DNA of 64,000 nt from Margaritifera margaritifera (GCA_029931535.1 JAQPZY010001190.1:1013001-1077000); one strand, 5' to 3'. Numbered from the stretch's first letter, positions 35,610-47,696 are shown. Notes: a model not told the origin generated them from the sequence alone. Numbers and translations: made by a program.

Positions 35610-35900
35610 CTGCAAATCATAAACATCTGAGCTTGAGTTTGAGATTGAGTTTTCAGTTTCTGCCAATCAGGTGTAAATTCATCTGTGATTGGTTGAAACA
35701 AAATCTCAAGTTCAAACTCGGGTTTTATGATCTTTGGCCTGGCCCAAAGCAGGCCCAGAGATCATATAACTCTGATCCCAAGATTGTGGTTGAGTTATAA
35801 CTCTGATCCCAAGATTGAGGTTGAGTTTCCAATCGCAACCAATCAAAAGTGACCTTTCAAAAGTAAAGTTCTCTGTGATGGGTTAAACGAAATTAAACAT
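35610..35900. repeat. short inverted and direct repeats
   Basis: Inverted pair (gcttgagtttgagattgagt at 35628; complement-like aaatctcaagttcaaactcg at 35701) and a direct 37-bp duplication (taactctgatcccaagattg) at 35768 and 35801. Confidence 0.6.
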
Positions 35901-36189
35901 TTAATGATCGCCAGGCCTGAGCAACTACAAGCACATTGTTGCCAATGTTGGCTCAAAATATTTGATCTTTAAAAATTTATGAGTCTCAGACATTCTTCCC
36001 CATCATCAAAAACAATGTCTGTGCCCTTCATCGCAAACACTATCTGTGAACTATATGTGAAACAAGGAGTTTTGTAATGTTACAGCTGCACTTCTGTTTT
36101 TTGACAAATGAATGAGTATCTTTCTAATGAGTGTGAATAGCATCAAGCCAATCAACTACAGATACATACTTACAGACATTTCAGACAGT

Positions 36190-37040
36190 GTTGGTTTTTT
36201 TTTTTAAAACTCAAAAAGTGTTTTGTAGTTACAAAGGGGGTGGGGTCAGTAAGCATGACCCAAATAAGCAATATTGTACAAGTGAGAATAAGTTATTTAC
36301 TGATATAAGTCTATAGAAAATGACCAGAAATTCAGTTTGAAAAAATAAAATAAAATATGTTTCCTTTGAAGCATTTAATACTATGGCTGCAACATTTTCC
36401 AAAATGTATAAATGTGTATACAGAATATAATAACCAAAATGATGCCATTTGATCTAAATGATTTGAAACTCAACCTTTCCTCTGATCTGCTGACAGCTAT
36501 TTATATGCAACCACTGACAATGCGCATGCCTCACTTCACTCAACTTTTTCCTAACAATGCCACAATCGATGTGAAAATCATCTATACTTCAAGAAAAGAA
36601 TTAACAGAAAAATCTTACTAAACAGTCATCTTAAGCAGAGATGTGGAAACATATAGTTTAATTGGAATGGGTAGTTCCTGTGACACTGACAGCCAGGAGC
36701 ATATTCGTTTATACATTTACTGATTTTGTAAACATTTATGAGTGGTAAACTAAACTAAGCCATTTATGTGCGTAAAAGTTGCAGTCTTATTTAACACATT
36801 TTCAAGCAAAAAATAGCTGGTAGACTTGGCATTGTGATATATCATCACCACATGCACACACACACACACACACTCACAACCACACAGACATTAAGGAAAC
36901 AAATACACAAAATTTCTGTCTTTAAAATCCATTTGACTGGATTTCAGTATATGTTGCAGCCTTATTTAGTACACTTCCAAGCAAAACATAACTGGTAGAC
37001 TTAGCATTGCAATGCATCATTACCACACACACACACATGC

Positions 37041-37071
<31 letters not shown>

Positions 37072-37110
37072 AACACATACATATGTGTGCACATAATCAC
37101 AACCACACAG
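36190..37110 (+). repeat. dispersed repeat F, copy 1, with CA microsatellites
   Basis: Shares ataataaccaaaatgatgcc, ctgacagctatt and tttaattggaatgggtagtt with 51220-52065. Ends in two tandem blocks of about 190 bp, each with 'agcaaaa.ata.ctggtagact' followed by a CA array (36850-36875 and 37021-37070). Confidence 0.75.
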
Positions 37111-38100
37111 GCAATACATAATAATAAATACACAAAAAGTTTCTTCTTTAAAATCCATTTGACTGTGGAATACAGTATTAAGTTGTAGTTGCTGACTTGG
37201 TAGTTCATTGGAGTGTTTGAAAGTGATGTCATTAGTGTTCATCTTTGCACTCATTATAGCCTTAATAGTACTGTTGTTTGAACTTCCCTGAAGATCTTAC
37301 TGAATTTTTGCTCTGCATTGAAAATTACAATTTTGCATTAGCCCCAATTCAGATGCAGGGTGGTGTTACTGTGTTGATGGCTGTTGTATACTCTTGAATG
37401 AATAAGGTGTTTGCAGCATCTGCAAAGTATAAAATACTCCCCCTTGCTGCTGTACTTCACAAAGTCAGACTCCATGAACACGGAGTTCTGAGATTTTAGT
37501 TTTATTAGGCTTTACTCACTTTACAGATGGCTCATTCTTCCCTGAATCACAGCTGCATTTCAACATTTTACCTTCAAAAATGAGTCACAATACTCCTAAC
37601 TTTACCATTCCAGCAACCAAAGTAATCCTGTTTTGCATTTAATGTATGGAGTAAAATCTGACTTCAGGAAAACATTGCTGCTGAATACAAACTTGCCAAT
37701 AATCTTTAATAAAGATGGCTTAAACATTCTTATTCAAGGTGACAAAGTGTAATAACTTTTGTTTCTTCAACTTACATATCTGATTTACCTAACTTCAACC
37801 AAATTGGGTTGTTTCACTTCATATATGTTACCAATGCAAATAATGGATTCTCCCACAGCAATGCTAAAAGGTCTTGCAAACACAAAATCACCCAGGCTAT
37901 TGTCAGCCATTTAAGTAATCTGTGGAATGGTGGTTGTTTACCTCTGACTGCATTTATCTTTTAATAACCTCTGTGACAATAAACTGTATAAACTGCCTCG
38001 GGTTGATAGTTTTCCATGAGCATAAAGCATGAAGCTATGGCATCATGACTGTTTATTGTTCAAACAGGCTACAGGTTATGAATAGATATCATGGTGTCAA
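37110..38100 (+). other. intron, no recognisable feature
   Basis: No gene or repeat recognised. The minus-strand frame across 36922-37254 is low-complexity (GT repeat). Confidence 0.4.
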
Positions 38101-38105
38101 GAACG

Positions 38106-38107
<2 letters not shown>

Positions 38108-38143
<36 letters not shown>
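38108..38143 (+). repeat. TC microsatellite
   Basis: About 17 TC dinucleotides in a row, about 300 bp upstream of the 38440 exon. Confidence 0.98.
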
Positions 38144-38147
<4 letters not shown>

Positions 38148-38439
38148 TAAACACAACCATGTCAACAGGTTGGGAAGTAAACATTTGTGTTTTTCATGTG
38201 ACACATAATCAAAGAAGCATCTCTTTCAAGATTTGTGGCACAAATATCACCTCTTTGCAAGTTGGGTCTAAAGAGTAATGTCCCTTTGGTTGTCACCCAG
38301 TCTTCAAATAGAAATTGTTCAGGCTTCACAGTTACTATGTTCAGTAACCTGTTCAATTTTGCCTTGGTGTGAGGGTCTTTGACTATGTCAACTCTCTTAT
38401 TTTGATGATAAATCTAACAATTATGTCTTTCATAACCAG

Positions 38440-38560
38440 GAGGAGAAGGACTTGAAGAAGGAGGAAGAGGCCAAAGCTGGTAAGACAGAGAAAGGGAGAA
38501 GTGGTTCATTCTCCAGTAAAAAGGACAATGGAGGAAGTAAAATTCCTGGACCCAAAAAGG
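38440..38560 (+). CDS. PPP4R4: PPP4R4 exon, charged linker with Ser-Lys-Ile-Pro
   Basis: 121 nt, phase 0 to 1, acceptor cataaccag, donor gtaact. It encodes EEKDLKKEEEAKAGKTEKGR, then SGSFSSKKDNGGSKIPGPKK. The length and the xPGP element fit human PPP4R4 (VPGPSS). A second donor (gtaaga, stronger) lies inside at 38480. It is also phase 1, so a 40-nt form of this exon would splice equally well in frame to 38792 and would drop 27 codons including SKIP. Which donor is used cannot be decided from sequence. Confidence 0.8.
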
Positions 38561-38791
38561 GTAACTGTCTGCCTTCTTGTCTGATTGCTTCTGTCATATT
38601 TACCTCTTTTCTCTCACTCTCTGTCTCTCTGATGTATCTCAATTCACCAACACACACACACACACACAGTCACACATACACACTTGTCTCAGAATGTCAC
38701 TAAATTATTTGTTAATTTACATTAATTAACTCTATTTTTATTCTTTTGTCAAAAGTATTAAATTTTGGTTTATATCGCTTTATCATTTTAG

Positions 38792-38920
38792 GTTCAAAAT
38801 CAAGTGTGAAGCAAGAAAAGGAGAAAGAAAAAGAGAAGGATAAAGAACGTTCCTCCTCGGGTGTGAAAAGGACCCCTAGCACTATAGCTGGAGCTGCAGG
38901 CGTCACTTCCTCCACAAAAG
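38792..38920 (+). CDS. PPP4R4: PPP4R4 exon, low-complexity Lys/Glu and Ser/Thr linker
   Basis: 129 nt, phase 1 to 1. Acceptor atcgctttatcatttag-like (tttag at 38791), donor gttagt. It encodes GSKSSVKQEKEKEKEKDKER, then SSSGVKRTPSTIAGAAGVTS and STK. A predicted disordered linker; KRTPST is a plausible proline-directed phosphosite. The frame is open throughout and continues from the previous exon in the only possible phase. It is too divergent for residue-level alignment with vertebrates. Confidence 0.75.
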
Positions 38921-39865
38921 GTTAGTATCCACAGATCAGCTGTATGCCCATTTGCCCAGTCAGTCAGTCACTGTAGTCCTGTGTTTTGTTCTGACATTTG
39001 TTCATAGCTGAAAAAATCTTTATATTTTATATGTATTGTGGAGAAGTTACATAGAAAGAAATATTTTCTCAACAAAATGATGAACATGTCTTTAGCTTTT
39101 CCAGCTGTGTCTACTTGTTATGGTAGAAATTATGAATTTTACTCATTTATTCAAATTAAATTTGTGGCTATTGCTTATCTCATATATTCCGTGGCAATTA
39201 AGAATGAATTTTTTGTTCAGTTTTATTTTTTATGGATAGATACTTGAGGAGGAAACATAGAACTTTCTGTCACTTTTTTACATTGTAGAATCAGTATGTT
39301 AACATGAAATATTATATTTTCCTAGATTCATATCTTGACTAGAAATTTTTTAACAGTTTCAGTAACCACTATTTGAAAACATAAATATTAGGTAATATAA
39401 ATTTAAAAAATGGATATATATATTATAGTAGTCAATTTCAGTTTTTTTTTGTTTTTTTTTTTAAGTATCATTCATGCCATTTTGTTCTGCTTTGTCCCTT
39501 GAACTCAAAGCCTACTCTGCTTTGAATTATTTTGGAAGCAAATACAGAGGAAACATTTAGGAAACTAGAAAATCATTGGCCATTAATGCATCTTAATTAC
39601 AATTTTAAGTATTCTTACTTTGTTATAAATATGTTTTCAGCACAGAAATGAACTCAGTCCAGTTAAATCACAAACGAGAGTCAATTCACCTGCAATTTCC
39701 ACATTTATCTTTCTGTAAACTAGAAAAGTTGAATTCAGTACTCTTTCAAGTTGGTTTGCTACTATACAAGAAGATTTAAACTACATTAGAATTGTATGCA
39801 GAATCTGTGCACAGCATGGCACATAATCACTACCACTCCATGCTAGCATTGCATGCATACTACTT
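38921..39865 (+). other. intron, no supported feature
   Basis: The exon missing between 38920 and 42785 could lie here or further on. One AG/GT-bordered open patch (39643-39715, NELSPVKSQTRVNSPAI in its best frame) fails on phase at both ends. Confidence 0.3.
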
Positions 39866-39868
39866 TTA

Positions 39869-40353
39869 CAGACCTGCCAACCCTTACAATTTGACCATAA
39901 GTCTTTACTGAAAAGACCCTTAAATTACGGACTTATGGAATAACAGCAATATATACGAAAATACAATCTTTGTGATCAAATCCATATATTGGCTTGTCCA
40001 GGTTTGATCAGGCTCCAGGTTTCATATTAGCTGAAATTTTTAAAAAAACACAACAATTACATTGGTTTGAGAGATCTACCAAGAAGCCATTTAGCTCCAA
40101 GGGGTTTGGAACTGCAGTTTGTGAAACTGTACTGGAGGTAATTATGATCTAAGTGTACTTAACAAACTTTTTTGTTGAACATAAATTTTGCCTTCACTGC
40201 ATTAGAACACATTTCTGAACTTTTCAAATGCATGTTTTCCAAGTCGACAATAGCAGTACATAATATTTTGTTACACCTTACTGAAAATTGGCCTAACTTA
40301 CAGAAAAATATTGACTGCCTTAATGAGAAGGCCTTGTTAGGTTGGCAGGTTTG
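39869..40353 (+). mobile_element. hAT deletion derivative (MITE-like), 485 bp
   Basis: Terminal inverted repeats CAGACCTGCCAACC and CAAACCTGCCAACC (right end complemented). Inside, at about 40175-40250 on plus, lies a scrap of hAT protein, NINFAFTALEHISELFKCMF, matching KHNLAFTAADNFSDLVKIMF of the relic at 25920-26246. The rest of the transposase is gone. Confidence 0.7.
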
Positions 40354-40715
40354 CTTTTTTCTGAATTTTGGCCCATCCAGCCTACTTCCCCATATCTTAA
40401 TGTGGCAATTTTCACAGTATTGGATGATCACAACTTGGTAAAAATATACAAAAAAGCAAGTAAAGCGCATTGATAATGAACATTAAGTTGTATGATGCAT
40501 TAAACATTTCAAAACTAGAATGCTGTGGGCCGAATATTTTTGTTGCGTTTTCAGTTGTTTCATATTTAGTATCTTCTGAAGCCATTACAAGTTTTTGGGT
40601 GGGAACTATACAAGTAACTACAAAGGTGTTGAGTATTCAAGTAAGTGATGTTTAAGTTAATGAAATTTGAATGTACAATACTGGTATACTTTCTGTGCAC
40701 AATACCCACCCTTCA
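40354..40715 (+). other. intron, no recognisable feature
   Basis: AT-rich, no gene. Confidence 0.4.
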
Positions 40716-40721
40716 GCAGGA

Positions 40722-41229
40722 TATTACTATGAAATTGTACAATTTGTAACTAGTGGTATACATACTTACTATGAAATTGTACCATTTTTAACTAGTGGTA
40801 TATATACTTACTATGAAATTGTACCATTTTTAACTAGTGGTATATATATTTACTATGAAATTGTACCATTTTTAACTAGTGGTATATATACTTACTATGA
40901 AATTGTACCATTTTTAACTAGTGGTATATATACTTACTATGAAATTGTACCATTTTTAACTAGTGGTATATATACTTACTATGAAATTGTACCATTGTTA
41001 ACTAGTGGTATATATACTTACTATGAAATTGTACCATTGTTAACTAGTGGTATATATACTTACTATGAAATTGTACCATTGTTAACTAGTGGTATATATA
41101 CTTACTATGAAATTGTACCATTGTTAACTAGTGGTATATATACTTACTATGAAATTGTACAATTGTTAACTAGTGGTATATATACTTACTATGAAATAGT
41201 ACAATTTTTAACTAGTGGTATATATACTT
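40722..41229 (+). repeat. 42-bp tandem repeat, about 12 copies
   Basis: Unit tactatgaaattgtaccatt plus tttaactagtggtatatatact. Variants gradate along the array (cattttta, then cattgtta, then caattgtta), so expansion was stepwise. 42 bp is 14 codons, which yields a spurious 186-codon open frame of YYEIVPFLTSGIYT repeats. Confidence 0.97.
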
Positions 41230-41264
41230 AAAACTTTTAAATAAATTTAGGATGATTGGCATTC

Positions 41265-41483
41265 TACCATATATACTCACGTATAATCCAATACCAACTG
41301 CAAACTGCATAGACCCAGATCTGCCATCACATAATGTGCCGGCAGATCTGGATCTATGCAGTTTGTAAGGACTAATCAGTAGAACAAACAACATAGACCC
41401 ATCTGTCGACACATTATGCAATAGCAGATCAGGATCTATGTTGTTTGCATTTGGACTCTGCTTATACACGAGTATATATAGTA
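41265..41483. mobile_element. double-hairpin MITE, copy 6
   Basis: Starts taccatatatactcacgtat and ends acacgagtatatatagta; AACTGC hairpin first, AACAAC hairpin second. Confidence 0.88.
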
Positions 41484-42100
41484 AGTTAAGATTTATTCAT
41501 TGGCACAAATTAAGTAGTTCATGGCATTTGTAGCACAAATCAAGGTATTATGTTGGAACTGAATAAAACTTTATTGCAAGGAAAACGTGTATAAACTACA
41601 CCATTTCTTGTCCACAGCACCACAAAAAAAGAAAATGTAGTGAATTTATGGAAAATCAAATTGTGCAAACATCTGTTTGTGAGGACAAGAGCAATATGAT
41701 CCCCATTGTGGATGACTGGTTTATATTTATAAACAGTGCTGAACCAGAACAATTGTTAAAGGTCTATATCATACTGTTTTCATTTTTGGTTGGGCTAAGA
41801 TTCAGGCAAAAGTGATTTTAAGACACAATTCCACACCTGTTTTCACAGATGGAAGTAGTCCCCAATTTCTGTATCCTACCTACCACCATCATGCCTTTGA
41901 AGGTAAACTTGGTTGCCAATCTGCCATTGCATTCTTGCACATGTCTTCTGCTTGAGTCCATGTCAAAATGCTTATTTAAAAACATTTTTCTGACCTGCAT
42001 TAGCAGACAGTGAGACACTGGCATCACTTTTCTGGTAGATGCAGCTGCAGTGATTTTTAATTTCACATTATACTTGTCACTTCGTAGCATCTCACATGAA
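41484..42100 (+). other. intron, no recognisable feature
   Basis: No gene; minus-strand frames at 41540-41752 and 41818-42156 have no recognisable domain. Confidence 0.4.
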
Positions 42101-42107
42101 AAACATG

Positions 42108-42250
42108 ATTTTGAATTACCAAACACCTGGATATGACCAGGCCTGTTAAAACACAATTCTGAATTACCAAATTCCTGGACATAACCTGATTTAGAAAAAA
42201 ATTATTCTGAATTACCAAAACTCTGAACTTAACTGGATTTAGAACATGAA
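42108..42250 (+). repeat. about 55-bp tandem repeat, three copies
   Basis: Degenerate units with 'tctgaattaccaaa', 'cctggacataacc' and 'gatttagaa'. Confidence 0.7.
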
Positions 42251-42784
42251 TTCCATTACAGGGATGGGGGCATATTTTCTAACACTTCTACGGTAGTCTC
42301 CTTCAAAAAGAATATTCAAATGGAAATTTCTGCAGCTTATTTCTGCCTTTAGCGAGATATAAGCTGGTAATGAAAGGGTTTTGTTGCACAATTTATCCAG
42401 TTAAATGCACAGCAGCTGCCATTGAATTTAAATTCTGTTAGAAGACAAGGAAACTCATCAGGGGAAGTAACTGGTAGAGTGTGGTTAATATATCTAGTTT
42501 GGAACACTGACTCTGAAAATTAAAATCACAGAAAAAAAGGAAAAATATGTCATGAATTATATTTGTATTAGACTAGTGGGTATTGCTGGTGAAAAATAAC
42601 TTTAAAGAAATTAATGCAGTTTAGTAAAATTAAAATTGAAAGCACAGTGGAATTGATTAATCAATAAATATTACCTGTTACTGTTCTTCCCAAAAATGTA
42701 AAATCTTTAAAAACATATGTTATTAGATCCAGTTAACAATATTTACTCACACTTTTTATTGAATATAAATTGTCTTTGATTTAG
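42251..42784 (+). other. intron, no recognisable feature
   Basis: AT-rich; ends in the acceptor of the provisional exon at 42785. Confidence 0.4.
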
Positions 42785-42872
42785 GCCGTCTCCACCCCTT
42801 TTCAAACCATAAAACTGCCCACATATGACAATGAAACCCCACCAATGCCAACACTCTCTAGAAAGTTTGTAG
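42785..42872 (+). CDS. possible PPP4R4 tail exon (provisional)
   Basis: 88 nt between a good acceptor (tgtctttgatttag) and a good donor (gtacgt). Open only in phase 0, where it reads AVSTPFQTIKLPTYDNETPP and MPTLSRKFV plus one base. It joins the next predicted exon (62753) in phase to give KFVD. It does not join the exon ending at 38920, which leaves in phase 1 and would hit a stop here. Either a phase 1-to-0 exon between 38921 and 42784 was not found, or this is not an exon. No clear vertebrate match. Confidence 0.45.
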
Positions 42873-43518
42873 GTACGTGACATGCATCACTATACACTGT
42901 TCACATGTGAGACAAAGTGTTCTTCAAAACATCTTCACATTTTGAAATATTTATAAATTGACCTGCCACCTTTAAACTGTGATGAGATATAAACTCGTCA
43001 CACCAAGGCAAAATAATTCCCAAACAGGTTAATATAATCATTAAGAGCAGACTTGTTGAAAAGTAGTTTGCTTCCCATTTCTTTATTTTATTGGATATTT
43101 TGAGAAGTGAATGAGAAACCCTCAAGTATAGCAAGAGAGTCAGTCAGTTCACAATGAAACACAGCTGATATGGCTATTGTTTTGTGTGAATATGCCAAAG
43201 GAAGCCCAATTTTAACTTTTAAAATATCATTTCCATAATTTGAGCTTGCACACAAACTCGGTTCAGCACAAAAACACTCATCAAGACTGATAGTGATTAT
43301 TCTCAATTGGCTGAGGAGAAAATATGAAAAGTTGAGCAGAAAAAAATATATGCATGATAGCATTTGGACATGGACTTCCACTTCAGCTCCAACTTGCGTT
43401 CTGATGATACTTCCTGGTTCTTTTTGACTACAGTAGCAGCCTTTCTTCTCGGGTGGGTAATCCATTGAAATTGCTGAGCACTGATTTCTCAAATCTGTTT
43501 AAATGCTGACTAAGCAAT
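42873..43518 (+). other. intron, no recognisable feature
   Basis: Minus-strand frames here (42901-43492) show no domain and no splice support. Confidence 0.4.
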
Positions 43519-46090
43519 TTTAGCTCACCTGGCTGGAAGGTTATGCGAACTTACGATATGGTCCTGCATCCGTCCTCAGTTGCTATTTTAAACTACTTCT
43601 CAAAAAGCACTGGAACTGTTTTGACAAAATTAGCAGAGAGAATCTTGGCATGAAAGGCTTCCAGATTTTTACCAATGATGCTGATCCACCAGAGAGATGG
43701 CCACCAATACTGAAAATAACAAACCCGTTAAATAATTTTTTCATTGTTTGCTGAACTGAACTTGACCAAATTTGACAGAAAGCATCCAGTTCATAAAAAT
43801 GATGTTGATCCATATCCAGTATATGTGCCATTACTACAAATAGAAAACCTATAAACAGCATCTCAAAAATTGTTAACAGTTTGACCAACATTTATAGAAA
43901 GCATAATGGCATGAAGTGCTTTAGAGTTTTACAGATGATGTCGATCTGCCATCAAATATGGCCACACTTATTTATAAAGACCTTTAAACAACTTCTTCTC
44001 AAAAAGTGCACAATAGAATTTGACCAATTTTGAGAAAAAACTTTATGGCATAAATGACTTTAAAACTTTATTAAAAAATAGAAAAGCTGTAAATAAACTT
44101 CATGACTAATGGAGGAAACTTTTTTGCCTTGGTATGCATCCTGTAATGATGTTCCAGCTGAGAAGGTCTTAGACTATTTCAAAGAGTGATTTATATACAA
44201 AATTTGACTTTGTATTTTAGGGTTTTTACCTTTTTTGCCTTTATCTTTGTTTTGTACACCTATTTTGTATATCTAAACCAACTTTGCACTATATAGCCAG
44301 ATGTACCATTAAAACCTATACAAAACATATTCTTCTCAAAACATGCTTAACATAATTTGACAAAATTTGGAAGAAAGTATGCAAGCAAAAGGGCTTTTAA
44401 ATTTGTAGAAATAATGCCAATCTGCCATCAAATATGGCCACTAAATAGAGTAAACCCTTTAAGTAACTTCTCAAAAACTATGCTCAACAGAATTTGACTA
44501 TATTTTACAAAAAACATTCTTTCATGAAGGGCCTTCAGTTTATATAAATTATGCTGATGCATCATTAAATATGGTTGCTGTTGCTAAAAATAGAAATACA
44601 TTTAATCAGTTTTTCTCAAAATCTGCTAAACCTAATTAGAAAGAAATCATCTTGGCTTGAAGGCCTTTCAAGTTTATAGAAGTGATGCCAATCCACCATC
44701 AAATATTGCAGCCATTACTAAAAATAGAAAAACTTCTAAACAACTTCTTCTTAAAAAACACTAAACAGAATATACCAAATTTAACATAAAGCATCCTGGC
44801 ATGTAGTTCTTTCTATTTTATATAGATAATGCCAATCCACCATCAAATTATGGTTGCCATTACTAAAAATAGAAAAAAAACTTTAATTGACTTCTGCTCA
44901 AACACTGTGTAGCAGAATTTGACCAAATTTGACAGAAAGCATCCAGGCAAGAAAAGCTTTCAGATTTTTACAAATGATGCCAATCTGCCATCATATATGG
45001 GTGCCATTACTAAAAATAGAAAAACCTATAAACAACTTCCTCTCAAAAACTGCTCAACAGAATTTCACCAAGTTTGACAGAAAGCATCCTGGCATGAAGT
45101 GCTTTCAGTTTTATACAGATGATGCTAATCTGCCCATCAGCAGAATTTGACTAAATTTAAGAAAATGAATCCGGGCGTTAGGGACTTCAAAACTTGTCCA
45201 TATGATGCAGATCCGCCATTAGATTTGGGTGCAATTACTAAAAATAGAAAAATATTAAATTGACTTCCTTTCACCTAATGGAGGCAACATTTTAGCCCTG
45301 GCATGCATCCTATGATGATATTGCAGCTGAGATGATCTCAGACTATTTAAAAGAGTGTGGTTTATATAAAAAATCTGACTTCATATTTTAAGGATTTTAC
45401 CCCTTTTGCCTTTATATTTGTTTTGTATGCCTATTTGATATACCTACACTTATCACTATATAGTGATGTGCCATTAAACCATATACATGCATACATGTTT
45501 TGTATGCCTATTTGATATACCTACACTTATCACTATATAGTGATGTGCCATTAAACCATATACATGCATACATGTTTTGTATGCCTATTTGATATACCTA
45601 CACTTATTACTATATAGTGATGTGCCATTAAACCATATACATGCATACATGTTTTGTATGCCTATTTGATATACCTACACTTATCACTATATAGTGATGT
45701 GCCATTAAACCATATACATGCATACATATTTTGTATGCCTATTTGATATACCTACACTTATTACTATATAGTGATGTGCCATTAAACCATATACATGCAT
45801 ACATGTTTTGTATGCCTATTTGATATACCTACACTTATCACTATATAGTGATGTGCCATTAAACCGTATACATGCATACATGTTCTTTTTTAAAACCACT
45901 CAACAGAATTTGACCTAATTTGACAGAAAGTATGTTGCCAGTCTGCCATCTAATATACTAAAAATAGAAAACCCTTTAAGCAACTTCTTCTCAAAAACCA
46001 CTAAACATGACCAACTTTGTTAGGAAGCATCCTGTTAAAAAGGCCTTTCAGTATTGGACAAATGGTGCTGAAGTGCCATCAAATGTGGAT
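43519..46090 (+). repeat. interspersed repeat E (TTAGCTCACCTGG head) with degenerate tandem core
   Basis: Head ttttagctcacctggctgg, then about 12 degenerate units of roughly 130-160 bp ('cttctcaaaaactgctcaac', 'agaatttgaccaaatttgac', 'aatctgccatcaaatatggc', 'attactaaaaatagaaaaac'). Interrupted by the 77-bp array at 45418-45882. This head is a familiar molluscan repeat start. Confidence 0.75.
45418..45882 (+). repeat. 77-bp tandem repeat, six copies
   Basis: Unit tgttttgtatgcctatttga, tatacctacacttatcacta, tatagtgatgtgccattaaa, ccatatacatgcataca. Copies differ at only one or two positions. Confidence 0.95.
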
Positions 46091-47030
46091 GAAGATACAA
46101 AATATAGAGAAACCTTGAAACAGTTGTGTTCATAACATATGCAATCGACAGCATAGGAAGAAATTTGTATAGAAAGGATCCTACTAACCCATATTTCTTG
46201 GCCAACAACTCTTGCATTTGACTGTCTAGCAGATGTCAGCCAGGTAAGTGATCTCAGGCCCACTTGAGCCTCTTGGTTGCTTACTATAGTAAATGAATGC
46301 ACTGAACATAATCCGCTGTCTGTATCGAGTTGTAAATCTTAGAAGCATTGGTATGTGTGTATGTATCTAGTTTTGCAACGGAGGAACCCCAACATACAGC
46401 AGTTGTGCTCAGTTCATATTTATTGATTGCAACCATTCCAATCACCATGTTTTTATTCTGCTTCATTCCCAAGTACCCTTCTCAGATGAATTCAAAGTAG
46501 TTCATTAATTCATGCAGTAATAAGATTGTCAGCAATATTTCCAGTGGAAATCTGAAAGCTGTAATGATGCCAATAATTCGGGAATTATACCAAAAAATGG
46601 TGCACTATTATCAATCCTTTTTTTTTTTTTGTTTTAATGAGTTTTTGATTGGGTTCGGGTAACTATTTAGATGTAGTTAGGACTAACATTCTGAAAGCTA
46701 CCTCTAACATGATGAAACATTTGTGGAAATACATGTTTACTAGGTAGTTTTGTTCCCCAATGTATGTCATTTTCACCTATGTCATATACTGTGGTGAGTT
46801 TGGTTGAATTCTACTTTTTAAGCCAAAATTAACTATGCCTTTGCCCGAACAGTTCTCAAAAAATTTAAATAATTATAAGGACACTATTGTACTGAAAATA
46901 AATTTCATGCTTCTTAGTGGACATGGAAACTATTTTAAAAAATTCTTTAATCATGGGCCATTCAGTGGTCATTATGCACAGAATGATTGTACAGCACTTG
47001 TAATGTCTAAACAGTACAAAGAAGGAACAA
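46091..47030 (+). other. intron, no recognisable feature
   Basis: No gene or clear repeat. Confidence 0.4.
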
Positions 47031-47037
47031 CAAGCAA

Positions 47038-47330
47038 ACGGTATGGTACAGTATAAAAACAGCTGCGAATAGTATGAAGACATAACAGTATGGTACAGTA
47101 TAAAAACAGCTGGGAATATTATGAAGACATAACAGTATGGTACAGTATAAAAACAGCTGGGAATATTATGAAGACATAACAGTATGGTACAGTATAAAAA
47201 CAGCTGGGAATATTATGAAGACATAACAGTATGGTACAGTATAAAAACAGCTGGGAATATTATGAAGACATAACAGTATGGTACAGTATAAAAACAGCTG
47301 CGAATAGTATGAAGACATAACAGTACAGTT
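47038..47330 (+). repeat. 47-bp tandem repeat, about six copies
   Basis: Unit ggtacagtataaaaacagct, gggaatattatgaagacata, acagtat. The two outer copies share 'gcgaatagtat' while the inner four share 'gggaatattat'. Confidence 0.95.
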
Positions 47331-47696
47331 AGGTAAAACAAGTGGGAATGGCATCAAACATATGCAGATCCAGTAATAGAATGATTTAAAGAGGAAACCA
47401 TCTTGGAATAGTGCAGAAGGTTACAGAGATAAAAAGGGTAAATGGACGGTGACAAATGGTTAAAAAACAAACAGTATATAATAGATGAATGAAACGATCA
47501 GAAGTGGCACAAAAATTAAATGGGACAAGAATGGTGCACACATTTTTTTTATTGGAGACATTACAATTATCAGATCTTGTTCATCATTTCTTGTCTGTAG
47601 TAAAATTTAAGTCTTGTTGTAATCAAAGGTATCTAAATACTTTTCCATCCCTTTATTAAGATATATTCTCATTAAGCTGACCTTTGTTTTGTTTTT

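Noticed and set aside
39643..39715. Missing tail exon (NELSPVKSQTRVNSPAI)
   Set aside because: It has AG and GT borders, but it is open only in phase 0 and leaves phase 2, so it fits neither neighbour.
40671..41231. 186-codon plus-strand frame with 14-residue repeats, like a repeat protein
   Set aside because: It is the translation of a 42-bp minisatellite; the unit length is a multiple of three and carries no stop, so openness means nothing.
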